Shown: positions 47,868-60,000 of the stretch, in pieces | Numbering within the stretch: the first letter of the stretch is position 1 | Layout: every line of letters starts with the position of its first letter | DNA from: Owenia fusiformis | Taxonomy: Eukaryota; Annelida; Polychaeta; Sabellida; Oweniidae | NCBI GenBank assembly: GCA_903813345.2 | Contig: CAIIXF020000009.1 | Location: forward strand, 20,859,759-20,919,758 | Length of the DNA stretch: 60,000 nucleotides | Direction of reading: 5' to 3' | The notes under the pieces: model-generated | Databases searched by the model: none | Seen by the model: the letters and a program-made list of their open reading frames with translations, nothing else | What the model was told of the DNA's origin: nothing | Made by a program: the position numbers and the translations under genes

Positions 47868-50800
47868 TCAATTGTATTTTTCCTGTCCCTCTTTCATGGT
47901 ATCGATGATGAAGTTGAAAAATCTTGTCCACAATTCTGTGTGCTTAGCTGTGAAGGAATCTCCCATCTTCTCTTTCATCAACTCACGTGTGGATTCACCC
48001 AAGAACTGGAACGCAACAAAAGTGTAATCAGTACAAGTTTAGATGCAACCACATACAATCTAATGGATTTGGACTCGAGGAAGTAATATCATTGTGCTGT
48101 TTTAAGGATACGTCTGCTGGCAAACCTGATATTGGACTGAAATGTTATTGAATCTTGAATCAAAAAGTTTTCATACTTCAATTGACATAGTTAAGCTCGA
48201 CCTAAGATGCCAGACATCGAATTTACTGAAAAGTATCGCCTTTCCCGTGTCCTCGCCATCTTAGGTTTCGCTTATATTAGTTCAACTTCATTTTTGTTCA
48301 ACTTATGATGTGATATTACAAGTTATTACAATATTTGTTTTATTATAAGCCAATTAAATAAAATGCATCCTTCAAATAACTTACAGGGAAGAAGTTACTT
48401 GGGATGTTGTAGCCATTGGTTCCGTGTCTACCACCGAGCGAGAGAAGAGCTGGAACGACGCTCTCTAGGCTATCAAGATCATCGACAACTTTGCCAATCA
48501 TCTTCGACACCATGGTGATATGAAGCATGAGACGGGAGCTGTCTTGCATCTGCCCCTCGGCTGCGGTAGAGGCGAATGAGAACACGGACTGGGTCTCTGG
48601 ATTGTTCTGGAACATCCTAAAGCACAATTGTAAGTATTTTAGAGAAAAGCATAAAACGCTTTAAGCATATCCAAATTTAGAATAGTGATTGTCTTATCAA
48701 ATTGCTACGTTCAGAAATGCAATAGAAAATAGGAAATATAAAATTAAACTAAGTTATAAATTGGAAAAAAATCTTATCTGAAAAATAGCAATCATAAGTC
48801 GCAACACTAAAACGTTCTTGCATCAACTCTCATAATTGGACTATTTCCAAACGCAGAGGTGTATATACCATTGATGTTGCTCTGGGGCTTGGCGCAAGAC
48901 TACTAATATTTAATCGTCCCTCACCTGTAGAACATGTCAAGTCCAGCCTGTGTAGGATTGGCGCCCATGAAAGTTGTCCATGTCAGTCTCAGCATTTGCT
49001 TCTCGTTGACACTGAGAGCCAGTTTTTCGCTCTTGTTCTGATAGCGTACTCTCTCGTACAACCTACAACACATCAGGGGTGAGGCATTTACTTAAGTGGG
49101 GGACAAAAATAAATCTCAACCCTCAAAAGTTGTCACAATGAGCTAAATTCTAAGTTTCATGTCTCAAACTCTCCCAAGTGGTAGAAAAATAATTCCCATC
49201 CACTTTAAGTAGCACAATAAATGAATCCAAAGCCTCATACCTGCAAATGATGGATAAATCCCTACCAAATCGGAATAATGTTTTCATGAATCGCCATGTT
49301 TGTGATCCAAGGAGGATTGACTCCCAGAATGCAACATCAAGTAACCTTATTTATGCGTGACGTATTTCAAAACGGCGGAATGGCATTTTGAAAGCTGACA
49401 CGTGTCATGTTGCATTCTGGGAGCCAACCCACATTGCGGCGTAATCTGGCTCCAAAATCACCTCAACATTTGAAGAGTCGGCATTAACATGTGAATTCCA
49501 CATCAAATTTTTAAGTTCTTATTTGTCATTATGGACACAAATTCCACTATATCTGGACTTACTATGACGGAGAAAATAGAGCACTGAATACACTGAGGTA
49601 AGAATTTATTACATATGCGACAACATGTAATTTCCATAGGTTTTGTAATTCTTTATGCCCCCCACTTTATGTGTGTCTCAGTAGTAGGATGAAAAAACTG
49701 TGGAGTAGTGTGACACAATTTGCCTTTTTCATAAATAAATCTAAAGTAGAAAAGGGAAACCAAGAGGAGGGAAAACCCCATGATTCAATTGATGACATAT
49801 GATTTCCTCCTTCGCACTCCTTTCCCGGAAGCACGTATATTTATACTTCCCTCCATCTTGGTTTTCAAAGTTTTCAAATTGACCTAGTTTTAAACCAATC
49901 AACGATCGACTCGCTAAACCAATCAGCGACGATGTCATCTCAATTACAGATTTACATTTTAAAGTGTGCGCCTGACCCGGCTACGTATAGCACAGAGTTT
50001 ATACTGGCGGATTAGACTAGTTCATTTTTTATATCTGTGTGAAAGCTTTCTCTTATTTGCGTTTTTCGTTTAGTACGGTTTTGTTATAATTGCCGAGGTT
50101 ATATAACCGGGATAAAACAATGATTATCGTTGACTGCCCACACACAAAACATACGTTGAGTGAACAGTGTTATTACAAACAACAGGCTTTAGAATACAAA
50201 GCGTAGTGTGATAATAAGCTGCACACTACCACTGCTGCATGTACATATTACTAATTTACTAGGGCTCCCAAAGAGTGGATAGGGAGGTTGTGTTTGTCAC
50301 TTTTAAATTTTACATTTCAAAATTGTCATTTTACATGTCATAATTTGTTGGTTTCATTCGTTTAGCCAATCAAAACATTGTAAAACAATAAATTGTCTGT
50401 TACGTACAATCAATTCTGTTCAGTTTTGATTAGTTGTCAGAATAAAGTTACGTTCATCTGAATCCATGTATCAAAACAAAAATCCTATTTTCACTTCAAA
50501 ATACTTCAGTGAGATGAAGGCTCGGAATTGTCACATGCAATAACTTATTGTCGTATTCGTTATATCATCTTCTCGATAGTAGCATTTAGTCGCACATTTG
50601 ATGCCGGGTCACCTTGTCGCGTACCTCTTGGGGAACCCCACATTTATGTGTGTACTCATGGAAGTAAATTCCCCGGTGTAGCCGAGAGCCACAAACTTTT
50701 CAACAGGTTCGAAATGACCAATTTCTCTAATATATACTCTAAATATTTTATTATTTAGCACCTACAAAGTATTGCTAATAACCATATGTAATTTCAATAA

Positions 50801-52047
50801 GGAAACTTATCTGGCTACATATAAATTCAATATCAACACTAGCTGTTCTCTCAACACTTCCTGGCTTACCTTGTGGTGACAAACCCTGGGTTTTCGCTAT
50901 TTATAGTTTATCAACACCTGGACGCATGCGCATTTTATACTTTATCGGGCACTTTAAGCGTATGTCATCTTTGATCCCTGGGGTTTCTTCCCCTCTTTGG
51001 AAAACCAATGTATTTTTCAAAGTAAAATTGTTGGTGAGACGTTTTTGAGACGTTTTGTTTGATCTAGATTGCCACATCCTTCTGCGCGTGCGCGGCATCT
51101 TATTCAGCTAGTACTATACAATTTCACTGATGAAGCATGCAACGTAACTATGAACGACAGTTAAACAAATGCAAAATTGAAGAGATGATATAAGTACAGA
51201 AAACCTGAGAATATTGTATTATACACTTAAATCCCACGCCTATTTTCTGCCTATGGTACATTCAAAGTTATAAAAAATAATGAGATAGAAGTTCCATGGT
51301 TATCATTCCTAAAAGCTACTTACTCACAAATCATGGTTTCTGATACTTTTCCAAGATCCTGAAAGTATAAAAATATAGAAATGTATTTAAATCTTCACAT
51401 TATCCGAGGCATTATTTTCAATTGTAGTGTTACTGTTATTTTGAGAACCAGTCGAAGAATGCATTGATGTATGTAGCTCAACAAATTACGAAAACAAACA
51501 TTTAAAACGTTTTGATGGAAAGCTTTTAAACATTTTATTGTATTTTAATTCATAAATTCCTTGTCTTCAAATTATTACATCAACTGTACAGTGTTTTAAG
51601 AGAAACGGACAACAGTAGAACTATTGGAATGAAAAACGAAAAAGTTGACTAAAAATGTACAATGAACATGAATGAAAAGAGAAAAGTAAAAATAAATTTT
51701 GTATAAATTACGGGTAGACATTATGATTTCATTAAGGGGCATCACAACTTTTTCTCTTTTAAAATTGATCTTCAGCAAAATAAGGTTCTCGTATTGCTTT
51801 AATGCGTTTTGCTCTCCATAGAAAAATTCTGGACAACATATTCATTTGATGCATGTTTCTTGAAATTGAAAAAATATATTTCAAAAAAGGCTACGCGCAT
51901 TGTCAAAATAAATATTACTTTCTCAATTTAATAGATCTTCTATATTTAATAATATATAATCATATATAATATAATCGTTTAGCTTTTAAACTAGGGCAAT
52001 TCGATTGTTTTGCTGTATAAATCCAAAAAAACTAATTAACTTACCAT
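47868..52047 (-). CDS. Globin, neuroglobin/globin-X type, 5 exons, 181 aa
   Basis: The exons are 52045-52047 (ATG only), 51324-51358, 48925-49062, 48385-48616 and 47868-48005. Phases are 0, 2, 2 and 0, and the sum is 546 nt. Helix A/B is EKQMLRLTWTTFMGANP. The C-D region has P65 and F71 (CD1). H91 fits the distal E7 position (RLMLHITMV) and H123 the proximal F8 (SLGGRHGTNGY). The H91-H123 spacing of 32 equals that of neuroglobin. The G/H helices follow in the last exon, ending EKYN. The intron in the Arg codon AG|G after helix B and the phase-0 intron after NFFP sit at the conserved B12.2 and G7.0 positions. It should bind heme and oxygen, probably with both histidines on the iron. Two extra introns lie upstream of helix A. 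Its place between neuroglobin and globin X needs a tree. Confidence 0.93.
49317..49428. mobile_element. Small MITE in globin intron 2
   Basis: The ends tgactcccagaatgcaacat (49318) and atgttgcattctgggagcca (to about 49427) are inverted copies of about 20 bp around an 80-bp centre. It lies in the 2.3-kb intron between exons 2 and 3. Confidence 0.75.
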
Positions 52048-53342
52048 GGTTAAGCTTGTGCTAGTGCTAAAGAGGTCTGTCTTCTGAAACTTCAACTGAG
52101 TGGAATGAAGTTGAAGTCAAACGAAACCCCGGGAGCCGATTTCGGAACTATTTGGACTTTTAAATTTACTGACGGTCAGGCTGAAATATTACTCCGCAAT
52201 AAGTTGGCAAGTTGTGATTGTTGATTAGGAGTTTAAAACCTGCTTTGCGTGATTTATAAAAAGCTTATGTGATGTAGTTTTACGTAATAATTCATTTGTT
52301 ATCAGTTGGGATTTTCGGCTTAATCAGAATCTATTTGGTAAACAAGTATCGACTGGCAACCTTTTTACCGACTCTGGTTCGGACCCTGGTTTTGCTGTGA
52401 CTTTCCCAGCATGTTCATTTCCACCCGTGACGATTCATGCTATTTTGACCATGTCATCTAGTAATTACAATATTGGTTAAAATCATATCATTGTCTAAGG
52501 AGAAAAGGCGTTTCTGAAAACGTGTTAACTAAATATATATTGAATTTTAATTACTAAAGTGTAGGAATGCGAAAATAGATTGAAATTAATGTATTATTGA
52601 ATCATGGGCAAATTGTATCAAGTCCATGCGTAACCTCCCTGGCATGTGCAGATTCAGTCTGCTTCAGCACAATTTTTAAATTAACATATCCGTGAAAACA
52701 TCGGCATTGCTTGCTATAATAGTTTTAACAATAATATCAATTCTCTATGCACTCGGAAAACAACATTAGATTGAAAAGGTATATAAGGATATGTAAAGAA
52801 TAGAGTAAATCTTCGTAAAACGATTGAAGCATCTGTTTAATTTAAACTTTATTTCCCTTCATCTCGTGGTATCACCGCTTGGCGAGCGCGTTCGGCAGTT
52901 CCATCTTCTGACCGACGGTAGCCGAGTGAATGAAGATGCAGCAGCTATGCGTTAGTAGACTTAATAGACAAGGGTTGTCCCAGAAGTAATGCACCATATG
53001 CTCTAACTTTATCAATAATTAATATTTTTCCATAAATTGTTCAGTAAATGCAACTTAGAGACAATCTGATTATTCTACAAATTTTCACGTTGACTGATAA
53101 AACTATATTGATGTTATAATAAAATTAAGTTGGTGTGTTTGGGTATGGAGGGGCAGGTTATACAGTCACGTCATTAAAGGAATAAAAAATTGAAAAAAAT
53201 TGAAAATATGAATACCAAGTATGAAAAATGGCCACCAAACACAAGGACTTCTGTTATCAGGTGAGAATTGCAGCCATTTTTGCAACTTCTTGACCGTGAC
53301 TGTATTTGAATTTGTGACTATTGAACTGTGGTATTATGACTT
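52048..53342. other. Globin upstream region
   Basis: This holds the 5' UTR and promoter of the minus-strand globin gene; no motif assigned. A G+C-rich patch at 52870-52930 stands out from its A+T-rich surroundings but does not fold as a tRNA. No exon recognised. Confidence 0.4.
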
Positions 53343-54730
53343 ATTTCCTAATTAAACAGTCTTCACCACAAACCACACAACATAATATCACATATATTAT
53401 AGGATTAAATTCGAGCCAGCAGCTACGCCAGAATTAGTGCCTTCTAGCACTATGCAAAATCTGTGAGTAACATGCCTCACTATCTAATACAGTAATCACG
53501 CACTGTCATTAATACATAACAATAATCTAAATCACTGTCTACAGACTTGCACTGTAACCATAACATTGCCTTTTGGCAAAACACGTAACTCGGAAAGTTA
53601 ATGAAACTTCCTTCCTTAATAGACTGTCGTAATATGCGACATTGTTGGTCACAAAATACAAAAATTCCGTGATTATCACAAGAATACACGACCGGACTAC
53701 AAAAATCATACGATCTTCTAAAACTATTGTGATGAACAATATAATATCTTGAAAGCACCATGCTTTGCAAACCTTAATACAAACTTATCTCGTATTGCAA
53801 CAAAAGCAAAAGAACAATTCTTCGAAACGTTGTAAATCTAAATACTATCTGTTTAATATAAAATGCAATTAGTAGACAACCACTTCTCTTAATGTGTTTG
53901 TCACACTGATATAACACAACTACTGTAAATGTTGTAAAGGAACACAACTACATTTATCATCTTAAATTACCAAAATTGATGCCCTTCTGGAAATAGATAT
54001 TACATATCTAAAAATATGAAGGACTTTCGGATATAATCAATATCTTTAAAAGCAAAACTTTGTGCCTTCCTTGAAACAATATGACAGAAACGCACTTAAA
54101 TACATATTTATTCACTTAGATTCAATGCGCTGTCAGTAAAAAGCCATGCCTTGAGTTTCAGATTTATATGCACATTGCATAATTGCTTCTTAGAAACCTA
54201 ATATCTAAATGTTTTAATTAACTTAATTAACATCCTATGCTATGCAATGCTTTGTAATAATTGCAGAAAAATATACTTCCCAAAATAGTAATTATTGAGA
54301 ACAGGTTAAATCAACATCAGAACACGTATACTTCATTTAAAAACGTTGATTTGGTCAATAGCACTAAAGAAAGTGTTCGTTGACTTCAATATGAAAAACT
54401 TTAGTTTATCGACCTGACACCGTTAAAACCCAATCAAAATCTTTGTGACTTTCGAAAGGGAAAAAGGTATGCCTCCTCGAACAATAAAACTAAATTTTCG
54501 AATCGGTTGTATGACAACTTACAACATTAACTAAAACTGTGTATAAACGCTTCGGTTGCTACTCGCAGAATAACACGATCCCATCGTGCATCCACTCACC
54601 TAACCTACTCATGATCACATCATGTTATCCAATCAGTTGAAATCGCGTTCGATTTCACTAACGCTAAGACGTTATATCAACCGGAAATAAAATAATTCAA
54701 CTCTAATTTCAAACGTGTTGAATTTTAATT
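53343..54730. repeat. Tandem repeat element, short copy (1,388 bp)
   Basis: Starts atttcctaattaaacagtct and ends gtgttgaattttaatt. The first 90 bp (53343-53432) and last 200 bp (54531-54730) are identical by eye to those of the next copy, while the middle differs and is shorter. The last 200 bp contain two perfect hairpins: cacgatcccatcgtg (about 54571) and gaaatcgcgttcgatttc (about 54640). No coding frame. Confidence 0.85.
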
Positions 54731-57700
54731 ATTTCCTAATTAAACAGTCTTCACCACAAACCACACAACATAATATCACATATATTATAGGATTAAATTC
54801 GAGCCAGCAGCTACGCCAGAACCTCCTAAAAAACGGGCAAACTAGTGTCCAAAGCTCGAACTGTCTCTTCCTTGAGACTTCCAACAAAGGTAGTCTTCCT
54901 TGAATCAGTCCAAGGCATCTTCTCTGTATCACACGTACATGTACATGTATCTATCTTATATGGATCTCAATCCAACAAAGTAAAGTCTTCAATTAATCAG
55001 CTCAAAGCATCTAACCTATATCACGCTTGTATCTATCTTGTATGGACAAAATGTGTTCCAGAGTTCACTTAGGCTTGTGTCCATATCCTACTATGGGTTG
55101 GATTTCTTGTATCTGTCTTATATGGATCTCAATCCAACCAAGTAGTCTTCTTGAATCAGTCCAAAGCATCTTATTTATATCACACTTGTATCTATCTTAT
55201 AAGGACGACTTGTGTTCCAGTGTTCATTTAGGCGTGTGTCCATACCCTACTATGGGTTGTATTTCCTGAAAATACACAGAACTAGCATTAAAAACATGCA
55301 AATATCGCATTGTCGCTCCAAGCGACTAACCCCTTTTCAGGTTGCTAAATTGTACCTGCGTTCGACGCATTATATGAATCCGTCAACCCACGATACAAAT
55401 AGACTTTTACGTCAGAGTTCGAACTGTACTGCATCAGAACAACTGCTCGACGTAATGGCTACAATGCCAAACATGATAACAATCCAACTGTACTACAACA
55501 GAACAACTATTCGACGCACTGGAAATAATGCCAAACATGACAACAATTTTTACGTCGGAGTTCCAACTGTACTTCAACAGAACAACTATTCGACGTTCTG
55601 GTAATTATGCCAAACATGATAACAATTTTTATGTCGGAGTGCCAACTGTGCTTTAACAGAACAACTACTCAACGTAATGGCCATAATGCCAAACATGTTC
55701 AATATAGAATGCAATTAGCTGACGAACACTTCTCTAATGTGTTCGTCACACTAATATCATGAATGTTGTTAGGAACACAACTATCATCTTAAAACCATAT
55801 TAACTACTATTCGACGTCATGGCTAAAATGTCAAGCATGACAACAATTTTTATTCAACAGAACAACTACTCAACGTAATGGCTATAATGCCAAACATAAT
55901 AACAATCCTCAGTCAGAGTTCAAATATGTAATTTTACCAAGTGTATTTCTTGTCGCTGCAGGTAAAACATAACGATCACGTAGTCTATCTGAATTGACAA
56001 CTTCAAAAATCAATTCACAACAATTCGTTTGATTCTTTAAAATCTAAAAATGTAATATTTCAACTTCGCTCTGCATTCTAAATACATCCGTGAATATGCT
56101 AGATTAAAATAGTTTCTTGGCATTTCATCTGTCTTCTTAAAGATTTTATCATCTTTCAAATAACTTGCTCAATTTTAACCAAAATTATATGCAGTAATAA
56201 ATTATAAACATCAATGTTTGCAAAAACATGGATCATCCAGGAAACATACCTGGATCAAAATACCCAATGTATAAACTCAAACCATTGTCTATCTTACATC
56301 GATTTCTCAATGCTATATACAGTAAACTCTAGAAAAGTATGTAATTATCATTTGGACCAGCTTATTTCAAAATGTCTCAAGTATGGAGCAACTCCGCAAG
56401 TTTTTATTTAATCTTCGATAAACTATTCAACATGCAATAATCATGCATTTATCTAACAATGTAACCAAAGTAAATGTCCAAATCTGTCTACTCCCAGTCT
56501 CGAATCAAGACAAATCAACTATCTTCTAAAAAATAGTCCAGGTTTTAAACCTAAATGATTATATTCGGGAAATCAATTCACCTGCCTAATCAGACTATTT
56601 AAGTATTTATTCAAAATTTTCTAATCGCTTTAGAAAAGTATCGATCGATTTTCAAACAAATCGAAAACAAGAGTGTTAAAGACGAAAAGTAAGCAAATAC
56701 AACCATTATTGTAAAGTATGCGTACCAAGCATATGTCTGAATCCGACTACCCATGTATCGATTCACAACATACCATCAAAGATAACCACCCTATTCATCA
56801 ATGTTATAAACAGAGATACTAGACCAAACTGTTGGTATAAACACCTTATTAGTAAATTTAAAATGCTGATATCATACAATGCACTTTTATAGACCAGCAT
56901 TTCACTTCTATTTCACATAACCAGTATTAAAAGATATCGCTCCTCGATATTTTAAGCAAAAAAGCTATTTATGAACATGCAAATTAAAAATATTCTAGTA
57001 ACCTTTTTGCATCTATCAACATTAACTGTTTGAGCCTGAATACGACTACTCTTAGAACTCATTTGATCAAGCAGTTTATTTAACTGAATCAGTCAAATAA
57101 AATATTCTCCATAATTAAGCAACTCATCTTTGAAGAAGAAAAGTTCTGAATATAGAAACTTATACAGTATGCAATTTATTCTTGTACGGATATTCGATAT
57201 CTAAAACATATGCCTGAACCCTACCCTCCTGGCAACGATTCACGACATTTCCCAACCAAAAAGACCGTTATGATTACTCTCAGAGCCCTTTAATGGCATT
57301 TTGATCATTTCTAAATATGAATGAATGTTTTGAGTAACAAACGAAGAAGTTTGCGATAACATGTAGCTCACAAAAATTCATTATGAATCTGTCGAATCCA
57401 AGTATCCTCTTGATAATAAAAGATATGAAAATACAAGTGTACAATTTCACTTGCAGGATATGAAGTATCCAAGGTGTATGTCTGAATCCAACCTTCCCAG
57501 TAACGATTCACGACAATTAATGGCTGTTCTAAATACAAATACGCGTTATTAGCTAATAACTTAAATGGTATACCAATATGGCTCACCAATCGACGACATT
57601 TAACAATTCAATGACTCTTCAGTAACACAACTCGTTAGTTGTTTGTCATGACTTACAACATTAAAATGCTTACGTTGCACAACTTAATACAAAAACTATA

Positions 57701-58904
57701 ATTGTAATATCTATCTCTGTATATGCGCAACACAGAGTTCATTTGAAAAACGTTTGCTATAAAATATCATTTTAAAAATCTTTGCCCAATGCTGTTTTTT
57801 GCAAAACTGAGGGAGCATATTTGCACCTTGCTAATACCATGTCTGAAACAACTTAACAATCCTAAAACCGTAACTCCGGTTTAAAAGCTGCCACATCTAA
57901 ATAGGATGTTTGTTTGTATGGATCCCATCTCCCTAAAAACAGCTAAAATGCAGTTTATACAAATCATCGGAAAACGTACCAGTTTGCGTCGTTACCTAAA
58001 TATCTGAAAGATTGCAAAAACATGAACATTTTGACAGTCAAGTTACAAATATCCAACGTATGTAGCAGTGTGGCGTCTTGCCCGTGACTGAACGATAGAT
58101 CTTGCAATCTTTAGTGCTCCTGCACCTATTACCAATCTAAATATGTTTAGCAAAACTTACAAACCCAGTATCCTTACATTAAAAAGGATATTTGATATAC
58201 TAAGCAAATCTGTTAACAACTACTTATCTTATTCATTGCGATAGCTGAACCCTCCTTGTTTAGCGTTACTCACAATCCAAACATTGGCCCTCAGCGTTAC
58301 TTCTTCTCATGCACCAGCGCACCTCTCGGGTAGCGTCGCATCTTTCGATGTTACTGGAACTCAAACGATCACATGGTCACTTTTCGGGTTAACATGTATA
58401 AAATCGTTTAAATCGTTTATGCAGAGCATTTTCATAAATGGTCCAACAATCTTTTCTATCTTTTCTAAACCTTACGAAATTGCAAAAGATTACTTGTTTC
58501 AAAATAAACTACTTCTTACCCTTGCCAAATCGTTGGCGTTTTCTTACTGCATCAGCACGAAAGATGAGTATCAATCCAATGTAGAAACACATTGACGGTA
58601 TTGCAGTACATGCATCCTCTGTTCATCGTATATAGGTATCAATATAAGCATATAACAAGGGCTAAATGATAAAGACCGAATGCACCAAAAATAGACGCAT
58701 CATGCTAAAACTGTGTATAAACGCTTCGGTTGCTACTCGCAGAATAACACGATCCCATCGTGCATCCACTCACCTAACCTACTCATGATCACATCATGTT
58801 ATCCAATCAGTTGAAATCGCGTTCGATTTCACTAACGCTAAGACGTTATATCAACCGGAAATAAAATAATTCAACTCTAATTTCAAACGTGTTGAATTTT
58901 AATT
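54731..58904. repeat. Tandem repeat element, long copy (4,174 bp)
   Basis: Joins the short copy head to tail without spacer. Same 90-bp start (54731-54820) and 200-bp end (58705-58904). The core is made of its own tandem arrays: 160-250-bp units at 54880-55270 (gtgttccag...actatgggttg), about seven 65-75-bp units at 55390-55910 (atgccaaacatgataacaa), and looser copies of an aacgattcacgaca-containing unit at about 56740, 57230 and 57500. No long frame. Conserved ends with hairpins plus variable internal repeats resemble non-autonomous Helitron-like elements, but no Helitron end motif is clear. Confidence 0.85.
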
Positions 58905-59801
58905 CACAGTGCTAAATGTCATTATTTGTACTTTTTTTTAATACATATTTATTTAGGTCAAGAACAGCTACATATTAGTCACATGTTTATAGAATCAAAT
59001 ATATCGAAATGGATGCATACAGGTTGTATTGTCAATTGTATGGTAAATTATCAAGGACAATCAGTCATCGAAAGTATATCGTTTAGAGGATCCCATTTAT
59101 CTCCTCTTCCAACATGTCTAGTTTGTAGTAGGTTAATACATTTAGCTTAAAACCTCAAAATGTTGGTTTCACCCTAGAATGTAACTAGGTCATGGAGTAG
59201 AAGTACATGTAGTTAAAAAAGTTCAGATAAGTCCCGGGAGATAACGCGCTAGCCTTGCGTTTGTCCGCTGGCTTGGCGCCTGACCTATCAAATAGTAGGT
59301 CCTCAATTCTTACAATATATTGTTTTTAAGAAAGAAACTGGGTGATTCCTTGTGCAAATATAATTGTGATGAAGATGTAATTAACTGATTTCGTTATGAT
59401 TATTAGAAACTTTATATCCAAATGATGGTATTTTGCAAGATTATCACATAAGTGGTTCACTGCTAATGTGTAACATGCGTGAAATCGCTAATCAGTTGAA
59501 TAAAGTTTTCTCAAAAGCTTTTAAAGTTACAAATGTATTTGTTGTTACTTGTCACCCACCGCTAAACTAGACAGACGCGTCACATTTTAAAACGCTATCT
59601 AATAATCAGTTGACGTGGCGTGACATAGCTTGGTAGCTTTAAACCTACCAAGGAGGTGTGTTCACCGAATTACGCCAAATACACATGAGCAAAGAAAATA
59701 GTCCAACGTTTTCAAAGCAGTCCGTCCTGGTATAGCTTGTGACTTATTTTGCATCAGTCATTAGAGTCGCAACACCTAGAAGTAAACGCAAATAACATAT
59801 C
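58905..59801. other. Mostly featureless; possible tRNA-derived SINE trace
   Basis: At 59236-59285, gagataacgcgctagccttg resembles the promoter part of tRNA-derived SINEs (A-box-like). No matching B-box or tail is clear, so this is weak. The rest shows nothing recognisable. Confidence 0.3.
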
Positions 59802-59804
59802 ATG
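59802..59804 (+). CDS. Possible first coding exon (ATG only) of a gene running off the window
   Basis: ATG at 59802 is followed at once by the strong donor gtaagt (59805-59810). The globin gene at 52047 has exactly this arrangement (ATG|gtaagt) on the opposite strand. A divergent globin paralogue is one possibility, but no second exon lies inside the window, so this rests on six bases of donor plus the parallel with the globin gene. Confidence 0.2.
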
Positions 59805-60000
59805 GTAAGTTTGCAATATATTAATTTCAATTCATAGTTCTATTCAGAATCAATGAAAATAAAACTATTTTAGTTCAGGATTAATAAGTATAGAGACAGA
59901 GAAAATAAAATATATGATGCCTAAGCTTTTAAGATGGTGTGTTAAATTGCAATCAGCTGGGGTCATGCTACTTGAAAATTTTGTATTTGACAAACCAGTA

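Noticed and set aside
52870-52930. G+C-rich patch as a tRNA
   Set aside because: No cloverleaf or paired A and B boxes could be drawn on either strand.
53480-53770. 96-codon minus-strand frame in the short tandem element
   Set aside because: The segment is inside a repeat copy with no protein-like motif, and no equivalent frame is kept in the long copy.

Overview
This is animal nuclear DNA. It is A+T-rich, its genes are split by GT-AG introns, the standard code is used, and many DNA-transposon remnants and tandem repeats lie between and inside the genes. The gene content (polycystin-1/REJ family, neuroglobin-type globin, three-finger Ly6, CRIP LIM protein, SOCS-box protein) and the repeat style fit a marine invertebrate. 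A deuterostome such as an echinoderm or hemichordate is my guess, but the window alone does not settle it. || Layout: 1-775 is a 236-bp tandem repeat cut by the window edge. 3354-3429 (-) may be the signal-peptide exon of a secreted protein. 4483-5706 holds minisatellites. 6623-13368 (-) is a complete four-exon CRIP gene (76 aa) whose second intron carries a 2.0-kb palindromic transposon with 8-bp target duplication. 14030-17525 is an old repeat split by a 3.0-kb transposon. 20225-22146 (+) is a three-exon Ly6/uPAR gene (130 aa). 22945-23757 is another transposon. 25424-26563 (-) is a single-exon ankyrin/SOCS-box gene. 27387-43937 (-) is the main gene: a 24-exon polycystin-1-related receptor-channel of 2,911 aa, rebuilt here with every splice phase consistent. 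44960-45853 (-) is an unrecognised intronless gene whose start codon abuts a 34-bp minisatellite. 47868-52047 (-) is a five-exon globin (181 aa) with the classical B12.2 and G7.0 introns. 53343-58904 is two head-to-tail copies of a non-coding repeat element. The last 1.1 kb is mostly featureless but ends in an ATG|gtaagt that could be the first exon of another gene. || These genes do not form a pathway; the order is an ordinary animal gene neighbourhood. The most unusual points are: (1) the palindromic transposon, which carries two inverted copies of a conserved protein fragment and so links that protein to defined transposon ends; (2) the polycystin ectodomain, where one PKD repeat seems split by a long acidic loop carrying a furin-like site and Ser-Gly motifs; (3) the orphan gene that abuts a minisatellite. 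Exon structures were built by eye from splice consensus, phase and family motifs; RNA data would be needed to confirm them.
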